DNA of 64,000 bases from Curvibacter microcysteis (GTDB taxonomy: Bacteria > Pseudomonadota > Gammaproteobacteria > Burkholderiales > Burkholderiaceae_C), in NCBI RefSeq assembly GCF_028649455.1, contig NZ_JAQSIO010000002.1, forward strand, positions 682,001 through 746,000, written 5' to 3'. Numbering within the stretch: the first letter of the stretch is position 1; the number at the start of each line of letters is the position of its first letter. Below, one piece after another: positions 41,767 to 54,193 of this stretch. Below the pieces are notes generated by a model that was given only the letters and a program-made list of their open reading frames with translations, was not told where the DNA came from and made no database searches. The translations under genes were made by a program, and so were the position numbers.

Positions 41767-43143
41767 ATGAAGTTCAACAAGGTGCTCACGGCGGCCATGG
41801 TGGCCGCGGGCCTGCTGGCGTCCAGCCAGGCTTTCGCGCAGGAAAAGCTCACCGTCTGGTGGGTCAAGGGTTTCTACAAGTCGGAAGATGACGCGCTGTT
41901 TGCCGCCATCAAGAAGTTCGAAGAGAAGTACAAGGGCGTCAAGGTCGACCTGTCCCAGTACCCCATCCAGGACATGATCCCCAAGACCGTGTCGGCGCTG
42001 GACTCGGGCAACCCGCCTGATGTGGCGTACTCGGATGTGTATGACTTCCAGGTCACAGGCAAATGGGCGCATGAGGGCAAGCTGGAAGACATCAGCAGCG
42101 TGATCAACCCGATCCGCTCGCGCTTTGCGCCCAACACGGTCGAGACCGCGTTCCTGTACAACGACGTCACCAAGACCCGGGCCTACTACGCCTTCCCGAT
42201 CAAGCAGCAGACCATGCACATCGAGTACTGGGTCGACATGCTGGGCGAGGCGGGTTTCAAAGAGGCGGACATCCCCAAGACCTGGAAGGAGTACTGGAGC
42301 TTCTGGTGCGAGAAGGTCCAGCCGGCCTACCGCAAGGCCAGTGGCAACCGCAGCTTTGGCATCGGCATGCCCATGGGCGTGGACTCCAGCGACGCCTTCT
42401 ATTCCTTCCTGACCTTCATGGACGCCTACAACGTGCAGCTGGTCAATGACAGCGGCAAGTTGCTGGTGGACGACCCGGCGGTGCGCACCGGCCTGATCAA
42501 CGCCATGACGGACTACACCACGCCCTACCTCAAGGGCTGCACACCGCCGTCCTCAACCAGCTGGAAGGACCCGGACAACAACGTGGCCTTCCACAACAAG
42601 ACCATTGTCATGACGCACAACGCCACCATTTCGCTGCCCGCGAAGTGGCTGGACGACATGAACAACCCCACGCTCAAGGAAGAGCAGCGCGCCACGGCCA
42701 AGAAGAACTACACCGAGCTGATCCGCACCGCGGGCTTCCCAGCCAAGCCCGATGGCAGCAAGATGGTTTACCGCACGGCGGTCAAGACCGGGGTGATCTT
42801 CAGCCAGGCCAAGAACAAGGCCCGCGCCAAGGACTTTGTGAACTTCCTCATGCAAGAGGAAAACCTCACCCCTTACGTGGAAGGCTCCTTGGGCCGCTGG
42901 TTCCCGGTCACCAAGGCCGCCCAGGCACGCCCCTTCTGGCAGGCCGACGAGCACCGCCGCTCGGTGTTCAACCAGTACGCGGCCGGCACGGTGACGTTTG
43001 AGTTCACCAAGAACTACAAATTCACCATCCTCAACAACGAGAACGTCTGGGCCAAGGCCATGAACCGCATCGTGAGCGAGAAGGTGCCCGTGGACAAGGC
43101 GGTCGACGAGATGATCGAGCGCATCAAGACGGTGGCGCGCTGA
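41767..43143 (+). CDS. Sugar ABC transporter substrate-binding protein
   Basis: A 458-aa periplasmic binding protein of the CUT1 group (UgpB/MalE-like). A signal peptide ends SSQAFAQEKLTVWWV. The FVNFLMQEEN and YVEGSLGRWFPVTK regions are typical of sugar-binding proteins. An AGGAG site precedes the ATG. It starts a four-gene transporter operon with two permeases and an ATPase. Confidence 0.9.
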   Translation: MKFNKVLTAAMVAAGLLASSQAFAQEKLTVWWVKGFYKSEDDALFAAIKKFEEKYKGVKVDLSQYPIQDMIPKTVSALDSGNPPDVAYSDVYDFQVTGKWAHEGKLEDISSVINPIRSRFAPNTVETAFLYNDVTKTRAYYAFPIKQQTMHIEYWVDMLGEAGFKEADIPKTWKEYWSFWCEKVQPAYRKASGNRSFGIGMPMGVDSSDAFYSFLTFMDAYNVQLVNDSGKLLVDDPAVRTGLINAMTDYTTPYLKGCTPPSSTSWKDPDNNVAFHNKTIVMTHNATISLPAKWLDDMNNPTLKEEQRATAKKNYTELIRTAGFPAKPDGSKMVYRTAVKTGVIFSQAKNKARAKDFVNFLMQEENLTPYVEGSLGRWFPVTKAAQARPFWQADEHRRSVFNQYAAGTVTFEFTKNYKFTILNNENVWAKAMNRIVSEKVPVDKAVDEMIERIKTVAR

Positions 43144-43236
43144 GCGGCTGCGGCCCTCGGTCTGTGCTGACCATTGACATCAACCCGCTGCCCAGCCCCG
43201 CTCAGGGGCTGGGCCGGCCTGACAGCGTCTGAGTTC

Positions 43237-44136
43237 ATGTCTACCCACCTTGCTTCCGCCCCTGCCACCTTGACTGACAGCGCTACCAGTGGCGCCGCGC
43301 CCCCTGTGGGGCGGCGCATCGAGTCCTCCTGGGACCGCTGGGGCCTGATCATGGTCCTGCCCTACCTGCTGGTGTTTGCCGTGTTCGTGCTCTACCCCGT
43401 GGGCTATGGCCTGTGGCTGGCGCGGCACCCGCAGAGCTACGTCAAGCTCTTCGAAGACCCGATTTTTTTCCGCAGCACCGTCAACACGGTCATCTTTTTG
43501 ATTGTGGCCATCAACCTCAAGATGGTGGTGGCCCTGGTGCTGTCGGGCTTTTTCATCCAGTCGCGCTGGTGGATCAAGGCCTTGTCGGCCTTGTTCATCC
43601 TGCCCTGGGCCTTGCCTTCCATTCCCACCATTTTGTCGGTGCGCTTCATGCTCAACCCCGAGTGGGGGGTGATCAACAGCCTGATTTTCCGCCTCACCGG
43701 CCTGGACGGGCCCAACTGGCTCAACGACCCCACGCTGGCGCTGAGCTTTTCCATGCTGATGCACATCTGGAAGTCGCTGCCTTTCTGGACCCTGATCCTG
43801 GTGGCCGGTCGCCTGGCCATTCCGGCGGAGCAGTACGAGGCTGCGGCGGTGGACGGGGCCAGCCGCTGGCAGAAGTTCGTCTACATCACCTGGCCCTCGA
43901 TGCGCTCGCTGTTCCTGACCTCGACCATCCTGTCCATGATCTGGACCCTGGGCGACTTCAACAGCGTCTACCTGCTCACCGGCGGCGGCCCGGCCGACCT
44001 GACCCATGTGCTGGCCACGCTGGGCATCCGCTACCTGCGCCTGGACCAGGTGGACCTGTCCATGGCCTCCATCGTGGTGGCCTTGCCCCTGGTGCTGCCC
44101 CTGGTCTGGTTCATGATGAAGAGGTTGTCCAAATGA
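43237..44136 (+). CDS. Sugar ABC transporter permease (UgpA/MalF type)
   Basis: A 299-aa permease with six or more helices and the EAA loop EQYEAAAVDGASRWQKF that docks the ATPase. I chose the ATG at 43237 over an upstream frame start at 43174. It overlaps the second permease by ATGA. Confidence 0.9.
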   Translation: MSTHLASAPATLTDSATSGAAPPVGRRIESSWDRWGLIMVLPYLLVFAVFVLYPVGYGLWLARHPQSYVKLFEDPIFFRSTVNTVIFLIVAINLKMVVALVLSGFFIQSRWWIKALSALFILPWALPSIPTILSVRFMLNPEWGVINSLIFRLTGLDGPNWLNDPTLALSFSMLMHIWKSLPFWTLILVAGRLAIPAEQYEAAAVDGASRWQKFVYITWPSMRSLFLTSTILSMIWTLGDFNSVYLLTGGGPADLTHVLATLGIRYLRLDQVDLSMASIVVALPLVLPLVWFMMKRLSK

Positions 44137-44984
44137 AGCGCCCCTCCATGCGTGCCGTGGCCACCGAGGCCAAACTGCTGCTGATCGGCATCCCCGTGCT
44201 GCTGTGGACCTTGATCCCGGTCTACCACCTGGTGCTGTTCGCCATTTCCCCGCGCGACACCGCCACCTCGGGCCGGCTCTGGCCAAAGGAACCCACGCTG
44301 GAGAACTTCGCCATCGTGTTCCAGCAAAAGCACTTTTACCTGGACCACTTTTGGGCGCAGCTCGGCAACTCGGTGGTGATCGCGCTGAGCGTGGGCTTTT
44401 TGACGCTGGCGGTGTCCACCTGCGCGGCCTTTGCCATCAGCCGGCTGCGCGTGCGTGGTGGGCGCCTGGTGATGAACCTGGCCTTGTTCACCTACTTCAT
44501 CCCGGCGGCTTTCTTGGCCGTGCCCATGTACAAGACCATGGGCAACTATGGGCTGTTGAACAACCAGTGGTCGCTGATCCTGGCCATGGTGACGATTGCC
44601 TCGCCGTACTGCATCTGGGTGCTCAAGCAGGCTTCGGACAAGCTGCCCTACGAGCTGGACGAGGCCGCCAAAATGGACGGCGCCACCGCCTTGCAGCTGT
44701 TCCGCCTGGTGTACCTGCCGCTGATGGTGCCCTCCCTGGTGGCCGTGGGCACCTATGCCTTGTTGCTGGCCTGGAACGAGTACCTCTACGCCTTCTTGTT
44801 GCTGTCCAAGGACAGCGACCTGACCCTGGCCGTGGCCCTGGGCAACTTCCTGTCGGCCGATGACTCGCCCTGGGAGCTGCTGATGGCCACGGGGCTGATC
44901 TACGCGCTGCCCCCGGCGGCCGTGTACTACACCTTCAAGCGCTACATGGTGTCGGGCCTGACGGCTGGCGCCGTCAAGAGCTGA
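44133..44984 (+). CDS. Sugar ABC transporter permease (UgpE/MalG type)
   Basis: A 283-aa permease with the EAA loop ELDEAAKMDGATALQLF and C-terminal FKRYMVSGLTAGAVKS, the MalG-type end. It forms a heterodimer with the preceding permease and is translationally coupled to it. Confidence 0.92.
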   Translation: MKRPSMRAVATEAKLLLIGIPVLLWTLIPVYHLVLFAISPRDTATSGRLWPKEPTLENFAIVFQQKHFYLDHFWAQLGNSVVIALSVGFLTLAVSTCAAFAISRLRVRGGRLVMNLALFTYFIPAAFLAVPMYKTMGNYGLLNNQWSLILAMVTIASPYCIWVLKQASDKLPYELDEAAKMDGATALQLFRLVYLPLMVPSLVAVGTYALLLAWNEYLYAFLLLSKDSDLTLAVALGNFLSADDSPWELLMATGLIYALPPAAVYYTFKRYMVSGLTAGAVKS

Positions 44985-45019
44985 GCTTTCACCCCACTTG
45001 CAAGCACGAGGACGCATTC

Positions 45020-46084
<1,065 letters not shown>

Positions 46085-46118
46085 GTCAGCCCCTTTTTCA
46101 AGCTTCAAGGACCCCACC

Positions 46119-47171
46119 ATGCGCGCTTTGGTTTGCCATGCTCCCCATGACTTGCGACTCGAGGCGCGCAGCGCCGACGCCCCCGGCCCCGGTGAGGTCG
46201 CGGTGCAGGTCGCCTATGGCGGCATTTGCGGCTCGGACCTGCACTACTTCCAGCATGGTGGCTTTGGCACGGTGCGCCTGCAAGAGCCCATGGTGCTGGG
46301 CCATGAGGTGTCGGGCGTGGTCGCGGCCTTGGGCCCTGGCGTACAAGGCCTGACCTTGGGCCAGCGGGTGGCGATTTCACCTTCGCGCCCTTGTGGCCAG
46401 TGCCGCTTCTGTCAGCTGGGCCAGCACAACCACTGCCTGGACATGCGTTTTTACGGCAGCGCCATGCGCTTCCCCCACATCCAGGGCGCCTTCCAGGACT
46501 GGCTGGTGATCTCGGCGGCGCAGGCCCACCCGGTGGGGGCGGGCCTGTCGCTGTCTGAGGCGGCGCTGGCCGAGCCCTTGTCAGTGGGTTTGCACGCGAT
46601 CTCGCGCGCGGGCTCGGTGCTGGGCCAGCAGGTGCTGGTCACGGGTTGTGGCCCCATTGGCTGCTTGCTGATAGGCGGTCTGCGCCGCGCGGGCGCGGCC
46701 CGCATTGTGGCGGCGGACATCGCGGAGGGCCCCTTGGCCTGCGCACGCGCCATGGGGGCCGACGCCACGGTCAACCTGGCCAGCGACACCGAGGGCTTGG
46801 CGCCTTATGCGGTCGACAAGGGCCAGTTTGGGGTGATGTTCGAGGCCTCGGGCAATGCGCGGGCCTTGCAGGCGGGGCTGGCGGTGGTGGCGCCGCGCGG
46901 CGTGATCGTCAGCGTGGGCCTGGGCGGCGACGCCGCCTTGCCGCTGAACACCCTGGTCGCCAAGGAGTTGGAGCTGCGTGGCACCTTCCGCTTCCATGCC
47001 GAGTTCGCCACGGCGGTGGCCTTCCTGAGTCAGGGCTTGATCGACGGGCGCCCCGTCATTTCGCATGTGCTGCAAGCCGATCAGGCCAGCCAGGCCTTTG
47101 CTTTGGCGGCCGACAAAGGCCAGTCCATGAAGGTGCAATTGAGCTTTGCCGGCGCCTGCGCCGAGACCTGA
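46119..47171 (+). CDS. Zinc-dependent L-idonate 5-dehydrogenase-like enzyme
   Basis: A 350-aa medium-chain dehydrogenase. The start VCHAPHDLRLE and GGICGSDLHYFQHGGFGTVRL with LGHEVSG are characteristic of L-idonate 5-dehydrogenase. Structural zinc cysteines lie in PSRPCGQCRFCQLGQHNHC and the NAD loop is VTGCGPIGCLLIGGLRRAG. It would oxidise a sugar acid or polyol imported by the ABC system before it. The last gene of the operon. Confidence 0.85.
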   Translation: MRALVCHAPHDLRLEARSADAPGPGEVAVQVAYGGICGSDLHYFQHGGFGTVRLQEPMVLGHEVSGVVAALGPGVQGLTLGQRVAISPSRPCGQCRFCQLGQHNHCLDMRFYGSAMRFPHIQGAFQDWLVISAAQAHPVGAGLSLSEAALAEPLSVGLHAISRAGSVLGQQVLVTGCGPIGCLLIGGLRRAGAARIVAADIAEGPLACARAMGADATVNLASDTEGLAPYAVDKGQFGVMFEASGNARALQAGLAVVAPRGVIVSVGLGGDAALPLNTLVAKELELRGTFRFHAEFATAVAFLSQGLIDGRPVISHVLQADQASQAFALAADKGQSMKVQLSFAGACAET

Positions 47172-47216
47172 GGCGGCCTGTTGGCCTGAGCTGCCCGTGC
47201 CCACCAGTGGGGCTCA

Positions 47217-47230
47217 GGCCGTGCACGGCC
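47217..47230. repeat. Perfect 14-bp palindrome between idnD-like gene and cupin gene
   Basis: GGCCGTGCACGGCC is a perfect inverted repeat downstream of the dehydrogenase. It may be part of a weak terminator or an operator for the cupin gene; a TACAAT -10-like box follows at 47235-47240. Confidence 0.35.
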
Positions 47231-47295
47231 CTCCTACAATCGCCTGACTTGATGGGCCTTCTTCGGCTTTTTTGTTTTTTTAACGGGTGCTTTGC

Positions 47296-47691
47296 ATGAC
47301 TTCTGAATTCCCTCATTTCACCCGCGTGGTGCTTTACACCGGCGCCGATGGCCGAGCTGGCTTTCGGGAGGAGCTCATGCCGCTGACCGAGGGCAAACCG
47401 GCGGCTCGGCTGAGTCCGTTTGCCGCGGCTCAGGGCTACCAGTTGCGCCACAGCCCGGTGGGCTTTCGCAGCGAATTCCACTGCACGGGCGAGCCGCAGT
47501 GGGTGTTCATCTTGCAGGGGCAGATGGAGATTGGCTTGCAGGGCGGCGTCTCGCGCGTGTTTGGCCCGGGCGAGCATTTCTACTCGGCCGACACCTTGCC
47601 GGCGGGCGCCACCTTCGATGCGGCCGTGCATGGCCATTGGAGCCGCCAGGTCGGTGATGAACCGCTGGTGACCCTGTTCCTGCGCGACTGA
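47296..47691 (+). CDS. Cupin-domain protein
   Basis: A 131-aa small beta-barrel protein. The cupin core reads FHCTGEPQWVFILQGQMEIGLQGG followed by FGPGEHFYSADTLPAGATFD. Metal ligands are reduced compared with active cupins (one clear His plus Glu). The ATG at 47296 is preferred over GTG at 47287. Function unknown. It converges on rhlE. Confidence 0.75.
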   Translation: MTSEFPHFTRVVLYTGADGRAGFREELMPLTEGKPAARLSPFAAAQGYQLRHSPVGFRSEFHCTGEPQWVFILQGQMEIGLQGGVSRVFGPGEHFYSADTLPAGATFDAAVHGHWSRQVGDEPLVTLFLRD

Positions 47692-47760
47692 GGCGCAGGC
47701 ACAGCGCCTGACCCGCGCTGGCCTCCCGTGCAGGGCGGCCAAGGGGTCAGGGCAGGGGGC

Positions 47761-49611
47761 TCAACGCCCGAAGGAACGACCGCCGCCGCCCGAGCGGCCA
47801 CCGCCGCCAAAGCCGCCACCGCCGCCACCACCGGAGCGGCCACCACCACCGCCACCGCCGCCATAACCACCGCCGCCGCCACCGCTGCGGCCGCGGCCAC
47901 CGCGACCGCGTTCGGCCATCATGTCCACGCTGGTGCGCATGGGGTCTGGTTGGCCCACCGGGGTGCTGCGCACAGGCGCGGCACGACCGGTCAGCGTGGC
48001 CAGCGCGGCCGAGGCGTCATGGCGCACACCGGCCTGGCTGTCTTGGCGGTCAAAACCACCCGAACGCGGGCCGCGGTTGCCACCGCCATTGCCGCCACCG
48101 TATCCACCGCCATTGCCAGCACCTTGGCCCGGACCGCGTGCAGGACGCGGACCTTGACCCCGGTGGGCGCCCTCAAAGCCTTGGCCGTCACGGGCCGGCT
48201 TGTTGCGCGGAGCTGGGCCACCACGGCCACCATTGCCGCCACCACCACCATTGCCTTGCGAGGCGCCACGACCGCCGCCACCGCCACCGTTGCCACCGCC
48301 GTTGCCGGCCGGGCCACCGTTGCCGGCCTTGTTGTCGCGGATGCGTTGCATCATTTCAGCGCGGGCTGCCTTGGCCGCTGCGGCCATGACTTCGCGGCTG
48401 GGCGGCTTGCCAGCGCCCCCCCAGATGGTCTGGCGACCCATGGCGATGGGTTCGGCGCGCTCACCAGCTTCGGGGCCGAAACCGTCGATCACGCGCACTT
48501 CGATGGTTTGTTTGGTGAAGCGCTCGATGTCTTGCATGAAGCCTTCTTCGTCCAGGCAGACCAGGCTCACCGCTTCACCGCTGGCGCCGGCACGGCCGGT
48601 GCGGCCGATGCGGTGCACATAGTCTTCGCTGACGTTGGGGATTTCGTAGTTGACGACGTGGGGCAACTCGTCGATGTCGATGCCGCGCGCGGCGATGTCC
48701 GTGGCCACCAGGGCGCGGATGTCACCGGTCTTGAAGCCCTGCAGGGCCTGGGTGCGGGCGCTTTGGCTCTTGTTGCCGTGCAAGGCCATGGCCTTGATGC
48801 CATTCTTGGTCAGGTACTCGGCGACGTTGTTGGCACCGAACTTGGTGCGCGTGAACACCAGCACCTGGCTCCAGTTGTGCTCCTGGATGATGTGGGTCAG
48901 CAAAGCCTTCTTCTTGCCACGGCCCACGGGGTGGATCACCTGGGTGATGCGCTGCACGGTGGTGTTGCGCGGCGTGACCTGGATGCTCTGCGGGTTCTTC
49001 AGCAGGGTGTTGGCCAGGTCGCGGATTTCGTCGCTGAAGGTGGCCGAGAACAGCAGGCTTTGCTTCTCGCGCGGCACCAGGGCCAACACCTTCTTGACGT
49101 CGTGGATGAAGCCCATGTCCAGCATGCGGTCGGCTTCGTCCAGGATCAGGATCTGCACGCTGGACAGGTCCAGGTGGCCTTGCTGTTGCAGGTCCAGCAG
49201 GCGGCCCGGTGTGGCCACCAGGATGTCCACGCCACGCTTGAGGGTGGCGATTTGCGGGTTCATGCCCACGCCGCCAAAGATGACGGCCGAGCTCAGTTGC
49301 AGGTACTTGCCGTAGTCACGGACCGACTCTTCGACCTGGGCGGCCAATTCACGGGTCGGGGTCAGCACCAGGGCGCGAACGCCCACGCCGCCGGTGCGGT
49401 TGGTGGCGCTGCGGCTCATGCTGAGCTTGTGCAGCACGGGCAGGGTGAAGGCGGCGGTCTTGCCGGTGCCGGTTTGGGCGCCAGCCAACAGGTCGTGGCC
49501 TTCGAGCACGGCGGGAATGGCCTGCGCTTGAATCGGGGTGGGGTTTTCGTAGCCTTGTTCGCGAACGGCTTTGAGAATCGCCGGAGCGAGGTTCAGATCA
49601 TCAAAAGTCAT
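47761..49611 (-). CDS. rhlE: DEAD-box RNA helicase RhlE with long Gly/Arg-rich tail
   Basis: A 616-aa ATP-dependent RNA helicase. Core motifs in order are [14 protein letters not shown] (Q), AQTGTGKT (I), PTRELA (Ia), TPGRLLD (Ib), DEAD (II), FSATFS (III) and [10 protein letters not shown] (VI). From about residue 400 onward it has a very long low-complexity tail rich in GG, RGG, GGGGGY and short P/A segments, making up more than a third of the protein. Such tails bind RNA and can drive condensates. The ATG at 49609-49611 begins the Q motif region; the longer frame is leader sequence. Confidence 0.93.
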   Translation of the reverse strand: MTFDDLNLAPAILKAVREQGYENPTPIQAQAIPAVLEGHDLLAGAQTGTGKTAAFTLPVLHKLSMSRSATNRTGGVGVRALVLTPTRELAAQVEESVRDYGKYLQLSSAVIFGGVGMNPQIATLKRGVDILVATPGRLLDLQQQGHLDLSSVQILILDEADRMLDMGFIHDVKKVLALVPREKQSLLFSATFSDEIRDLANTLLKNPQSIQVTPRNTTVQRITQVIHPVGRGKKKALLTHIIQEHNWSQVLVFTRTKFGANNVAEYLTKNGIKAMALHGNKSQSARTQALQGFKTGDIRALVATDIAARGIDIDELPHVVNYEIPNVSEDYVHRIGRTGRAGASGEAVSLVCLDEEGFMQDIERFTKQTIEVRVIDGFGPEAGERAEPIAMGRQTIWGGAGKPPSREVMAAAAKAARAEMMQRIRDNKAGNGGPAGNGGGNGGGGGGRGASQGNGGGGGNGGRGGPAPRNKPARDGQGFEGAHRGQGPRPARGPGQGAGNGGGYGGGNGGGNRGPRSGGFDRQDSQAGVRHDASAALATLTGRAAPVRSTPVGQPDPMRTSVDMMAERGRGGRGRSGGGGGGYGGGGGGGGRSGGGGGGGFGGGGRSGGGGRSFGR

Positions 49612-49845
49612 GGTGTGGTGCCCTTGCCGGGCACTGGGGTATCGGCCTGTCCCGGGTGCTTGGAGCACCAGGCCAGTCAAGGCAGATGAGCTTCAGGGTA
49701 GGTCGGACAAAGGCTTGAAAAAAAGCCCTTCCGGCCCGCAGCAGATTGCTGATGTTGCGAGTTACTGGAGACCGCAACGGCAATCATTGTCGCATGAGTC
49801 GATAATCACGGTCTGCATCGCCTTTTTTTTCATTCAAAGTAGAAC
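49612..49845. promoter_or_regulatory. Divergent promoter region of rhlE and ettA
   Basis: A 234-base gap. It holds an inverted repeat GTTGCG (49754-49759) / CGCAAC (49773-49778) and a GATAAT -10-like box at 49801-49806 directed toward ettA. The rhlE side shows a long leader but no clear -35/-10 pair. Confidence 0.4.
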
Positions 49846-51507
<1,662 letters not shown>

Positions 51508-51529
51508 GCTTGAAAAAGCTGGAACAATG

Positions 51530-51577
51530 ACAAGGCTGCAATGCCTTGTTACAAAACGGGGCCTGCGGGCCCCGTTT
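51530..51577 (+). terminator. Two tandem hairpins after ettA
   Basis: ACAAGGC/GCCTTGT (51530-51549, 6-base loop) is followed at once by AAACGGGGCC/GGCCCCGTTT (51554-51577, 4-base loop) and a TTTGTCTT tail. The second is a good intrinsic terminator. Confidence 0.8.
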
Positions 51578-51624
51578 GTCTTGCTGGGTTGTCCAGCCGC
51601 CGTCCTCCTGCCAGAGGTGTTGTC

Positions 51625-54180
51625 ATGAGTTCCCACGCGTCCAGTCCTGTTCCGTCAGCCCTTTACCAAGCCTGTGTGGAGGACGCGCGCCGCGAGGCCC
51701 GCATGCTGATCGAGAAGCTGGTGGACTACACGCGCTACCAATTGCGCGAGCGCGAAGCCTCGCTGCGCCACCCCGGCGAGCGCAACAGCGTGAGCGCGGC
51801 CATTGACCAGCTCAACCGTTGCCAGGCGCAGCTGATCGAGCAGTTCGTGAGCCAGCTCATCCAGGGCTTTGACAGCCCACCGGTGTCTTTGCTGGAGGGG
51901 GGCAAGCGGCAGTCCTTGATGGAGTTGCGCTTTGATCAGCTCGAACTCATGGACGAACACCAGGTGCAAAGCCGGGTCGAGCTGGCCCGCACCCAGCAGA
52001 TGACCTTGCACGCGGTGGAGGGCACCTTGCCCGAGCTCAATGCCCTGACCTGCGCCATGCAGGGCCTGCCCAATGTGATGCCGGACCGCAATCCCTTCCG
52101 GCCCGAGGTCTACCTGCGCGCGCTGCAAGGGGCCATGGAGTCTGCCGGGGTGACCCCCTTGGTGCGCATGGCCTGGACCCAACAGATGTGCACCGTGCTG
52201 GGCAAGGAACTCAACAGCTTTTATGGCTTTTTGAACCACAAGCTGCGCGACCAAGGCGTGCGGCCAGCCGACTACACCGTGGTGCCCGCTGGGGGGCAGA
52301 CCAACCGTCCCTTGTACGTGCCTGAGGTGATCCCCCCGGCCCAGGCCCTGCGCGCGCAAGAAGAGGCCGCCGCATCGACCTGGGAGCGCAAGCGCCCTGC
52401 GCCTGCCGCCCCTCTGCCGTCGGCGCCCCCGCTGACTGGCGGGCTGGCTCCGGTGCCCGCCCAGGCCCCGGCCTCGTTGCCCGCGCTCTACCTTGACGAG
52501 GGCTTGGCCGCGCCCGCCTTGCCCGAGGGCACGGTGCTCACGGTGGACCGCCTGCGCCGGTTGTTGGGCAACGAAGGGGGGGCGGGGCGCCGCCGCGATC
52601 AGGCCGCAGCAGGCGCTGCGCCGCCCGCACTGGCCGCGTCGACACGGCTGGAGGCCTTTGCCCAGCAGTTCGAACGCCAGTTTGAAGTGCGCCAGGAGCA
52701 AGAGGAGGCCCAGCACAGCGACTTCCAAAGCACCTTGCCCGCCGCCTTCGACGCCTTGGACAGCCCGCAAGAGGTTGCTCAGGTGCTGCAACGCGTGGCG
52801 CAGCGCCAGCCCGGCGCGCGTGGCGGCAACGCCCCCATCACCGTGCAGGCCCTGCGCCAGCAATTGCAGCAGCAGGGCCAGGATGTGGGCCAGGTGGTGG
52901 CGCTGGAGGTGGTCACGCTGATGATTGAAAACATCGTGCGCGACCCCCGCCTGTTGGGCGCCTTGCGCCAGGCGGTGCGCGAGCTGGAGCCGGCCCTGGC
53001 CCAACTGGTGGTCAGTGATGTGCGTTTCTTCAGCGACAAAGCCCATCCCGCCCGGCGCCTTCTGGACGCGCTGACCCAGCGCAGCCTGGCGTTTGAATCG
53101 GAGGCTGCGCCGGGTTTTGACGCCTTCATGCAGCCGGTGCGTCGGGTCGTGAAGGTGTTGAGTGCCGCGCCCATTCAGGGGGCGGCGCCCTTCGATGTGG
53201 CCTTGAAGGAGCTGGAGCGGGCCTGGAATGAACACCGAGAAAACGAGCAGCGCCAGCGGGAGCAGGCGGTCAAGGCCTTGATGCATGCCGAGCAGCGCAA
53301 CCTGCTGGCGGGTCGGTTGCGCCAGGAACTCCGGGTTCTGCCGGAGCTGGCCCAGGCGGCGCCCGAGGTGCGCGACTTTTTGCTCGGGCCTTGGACCCAG
53401 GTGATGGCCCAGTCGCGCCTGGGGGAGCGGGCCTCCGAGACCGACCCGGGCCAGTACCGGGCCCTGGTCGGCGACCTGCTGTGGAGCGCCAATCCCGCAC
53501 TGGCCCGGCAAAACCCGGCCCATCTGACGCGCTTGATTCCCTCGCTGTTGGGACGGGTGCGCGAAGGGCTCAAGACCATCGACTACCCCCCGCTGATGAG
53601 CAGCGCCTTCCTGGAAAAACTGATGGTCTTGCACCAGGCGGCCTACCGGCGGCCGGTGGCTGCAGCGCCGGCGCCGGCGCCGATCCCTGAGCAGGTGGTA
53701 TTGGCTCCCCGTGTGCCTGAACCGACCGAGGCGCCTGCCGCAGCCCCGACCCCAGGCCAGGACCCCATGTTCGATGAACATGATTCCGATTGGCTGGCCC
53801 CGAGCGAGGCGCGGGTGTCAGGTTTCATGACCCTGCCGGAGGCCGAGCCCAAGGCCCAGGGCCCGGCGGCGTTGGCGCCTATGGCCTGGGAGGTCGGCGC
53901 CTGGGTGGAATTGCTCAGCGACGGGGTCTGGCGCCGCAGCCAGCTCAGCTGGGCCAGCCCCCATGGCACCCTTTTCCTGTTCACGCGCCCCGATGGCAGC
54001 AGCCAGTCGATGACGCGGCGCATGCGGGACCGGCTGGTCAGCGATGGGCTGTTGCGGGTGCTGGCCGACCAGCCTGTGGTGGCCGGTGCCTTGGACGAGG
54101 TGGCGCGCACCGCTTTGCGCAACACCGTGGCCGAGGAGCGTGACTCGCCCTTGGAGCGCGGCCCCGGCCCGGTGGTCTGA
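51625..54180 (+). CDS. DUF1631-family protein
   Basis: An 851-aa soluble protein largely confined to beta- and gammaproteobacteria. The N-terminus (CVEDARREARMLIEKLVDYTRYQL) and the LNFYGFLNHKLRDQGVRP-like segment near residue 215 fit DUF1631. It has Pro/Ala linkers around residues 240-340 and 675-720, helical central parts, and a C-terminal barrel-like domain (GAWVELLSDGVWRRSQLSWASPHGTLFLF) resembling PilZ-type sheets. The molecular function is unknown. The ATG at 51625 follows an AGAGG. It ends 13 bases from the convergent TAXI gene. Confidence 0.82.
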   Translation: MSSHASSPVPSALYQACVEDARREARMLIEKLVDYTRYQLREREASLRHPGERNSVSAAIDQLNRCQAQLIEQFVSQLIQGFDSPPVSLLEGGKRQSLMELRFDQLELMDEHQVQSRVELARTQQMTLHAVEGTLPELNALTCAMQGLPNVMPDRNPFRPEVYLRALQGAMESAGVTPLVRMAWTQQMCTVLGKELNSFYGFLNHKLRDQGVRPADYTVVPAGGQTNRPLYVPEVIPPAQALRAQEEAAASTWERKRPAPAAPLPSAPPLTGGLAPVPAQAPASLPALYLDEGLAAPALPEGTVLTVDRLRRLLGNEGGAGRRRDQAAAGAAPPALAASTRLEAFAQQFERQFEVRQEQEEAQHSDFQSTLPAAFDALDSPQEVAQVLQRVAQRQPGARGGNAPITVQALRQQLQQQGQDVGQVVALEVVTLMIENIVRDPRLLGALRQAVRELEPALAQLVVSDVRFFSDKAHPARRLLDALTQRSLAFESEAAPGFDAFMQPVRRVVKVLSAAPIQGAAPFDVALKELERAWNEHRENEQRQREQAVKALMHAEQRNLLAGRLRQELRVLPELAQAAPEVRDFLLGPWTQVMAQSRLGERASETDPGQYRALVGDLLWSANPALARQNPAHLTRLIPSLLGRVREGLKTIDYPPLMSSAFLEKLMVLHQAAYRRPVAAAPAPAPIPEQVVLAPRVPEPTEAPAAAPTPGQDPMFDEHDSDWLAPSEARVSGFMTLPEAEPKAQGPAALAPMAWEVGAWVELLSDGVWRRSQLSWASPHGTLFLFTRPDGSSQSMTRRMRDRLVSDGLLRVLADQPVVAGALDEVARTALRNTVAEERDSPLERGPGPVV

Positions 54181-54193
54181 GACTCCGCCCGCC

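Noticed and set aside
47728-49689. 653-codon open frame on the plus strand opposite rhlE
   Set aside because: Low-complexity Ala/Thr composition caused by the Gly-rich tail on the other strand; the helicase motifs are unambiguous.
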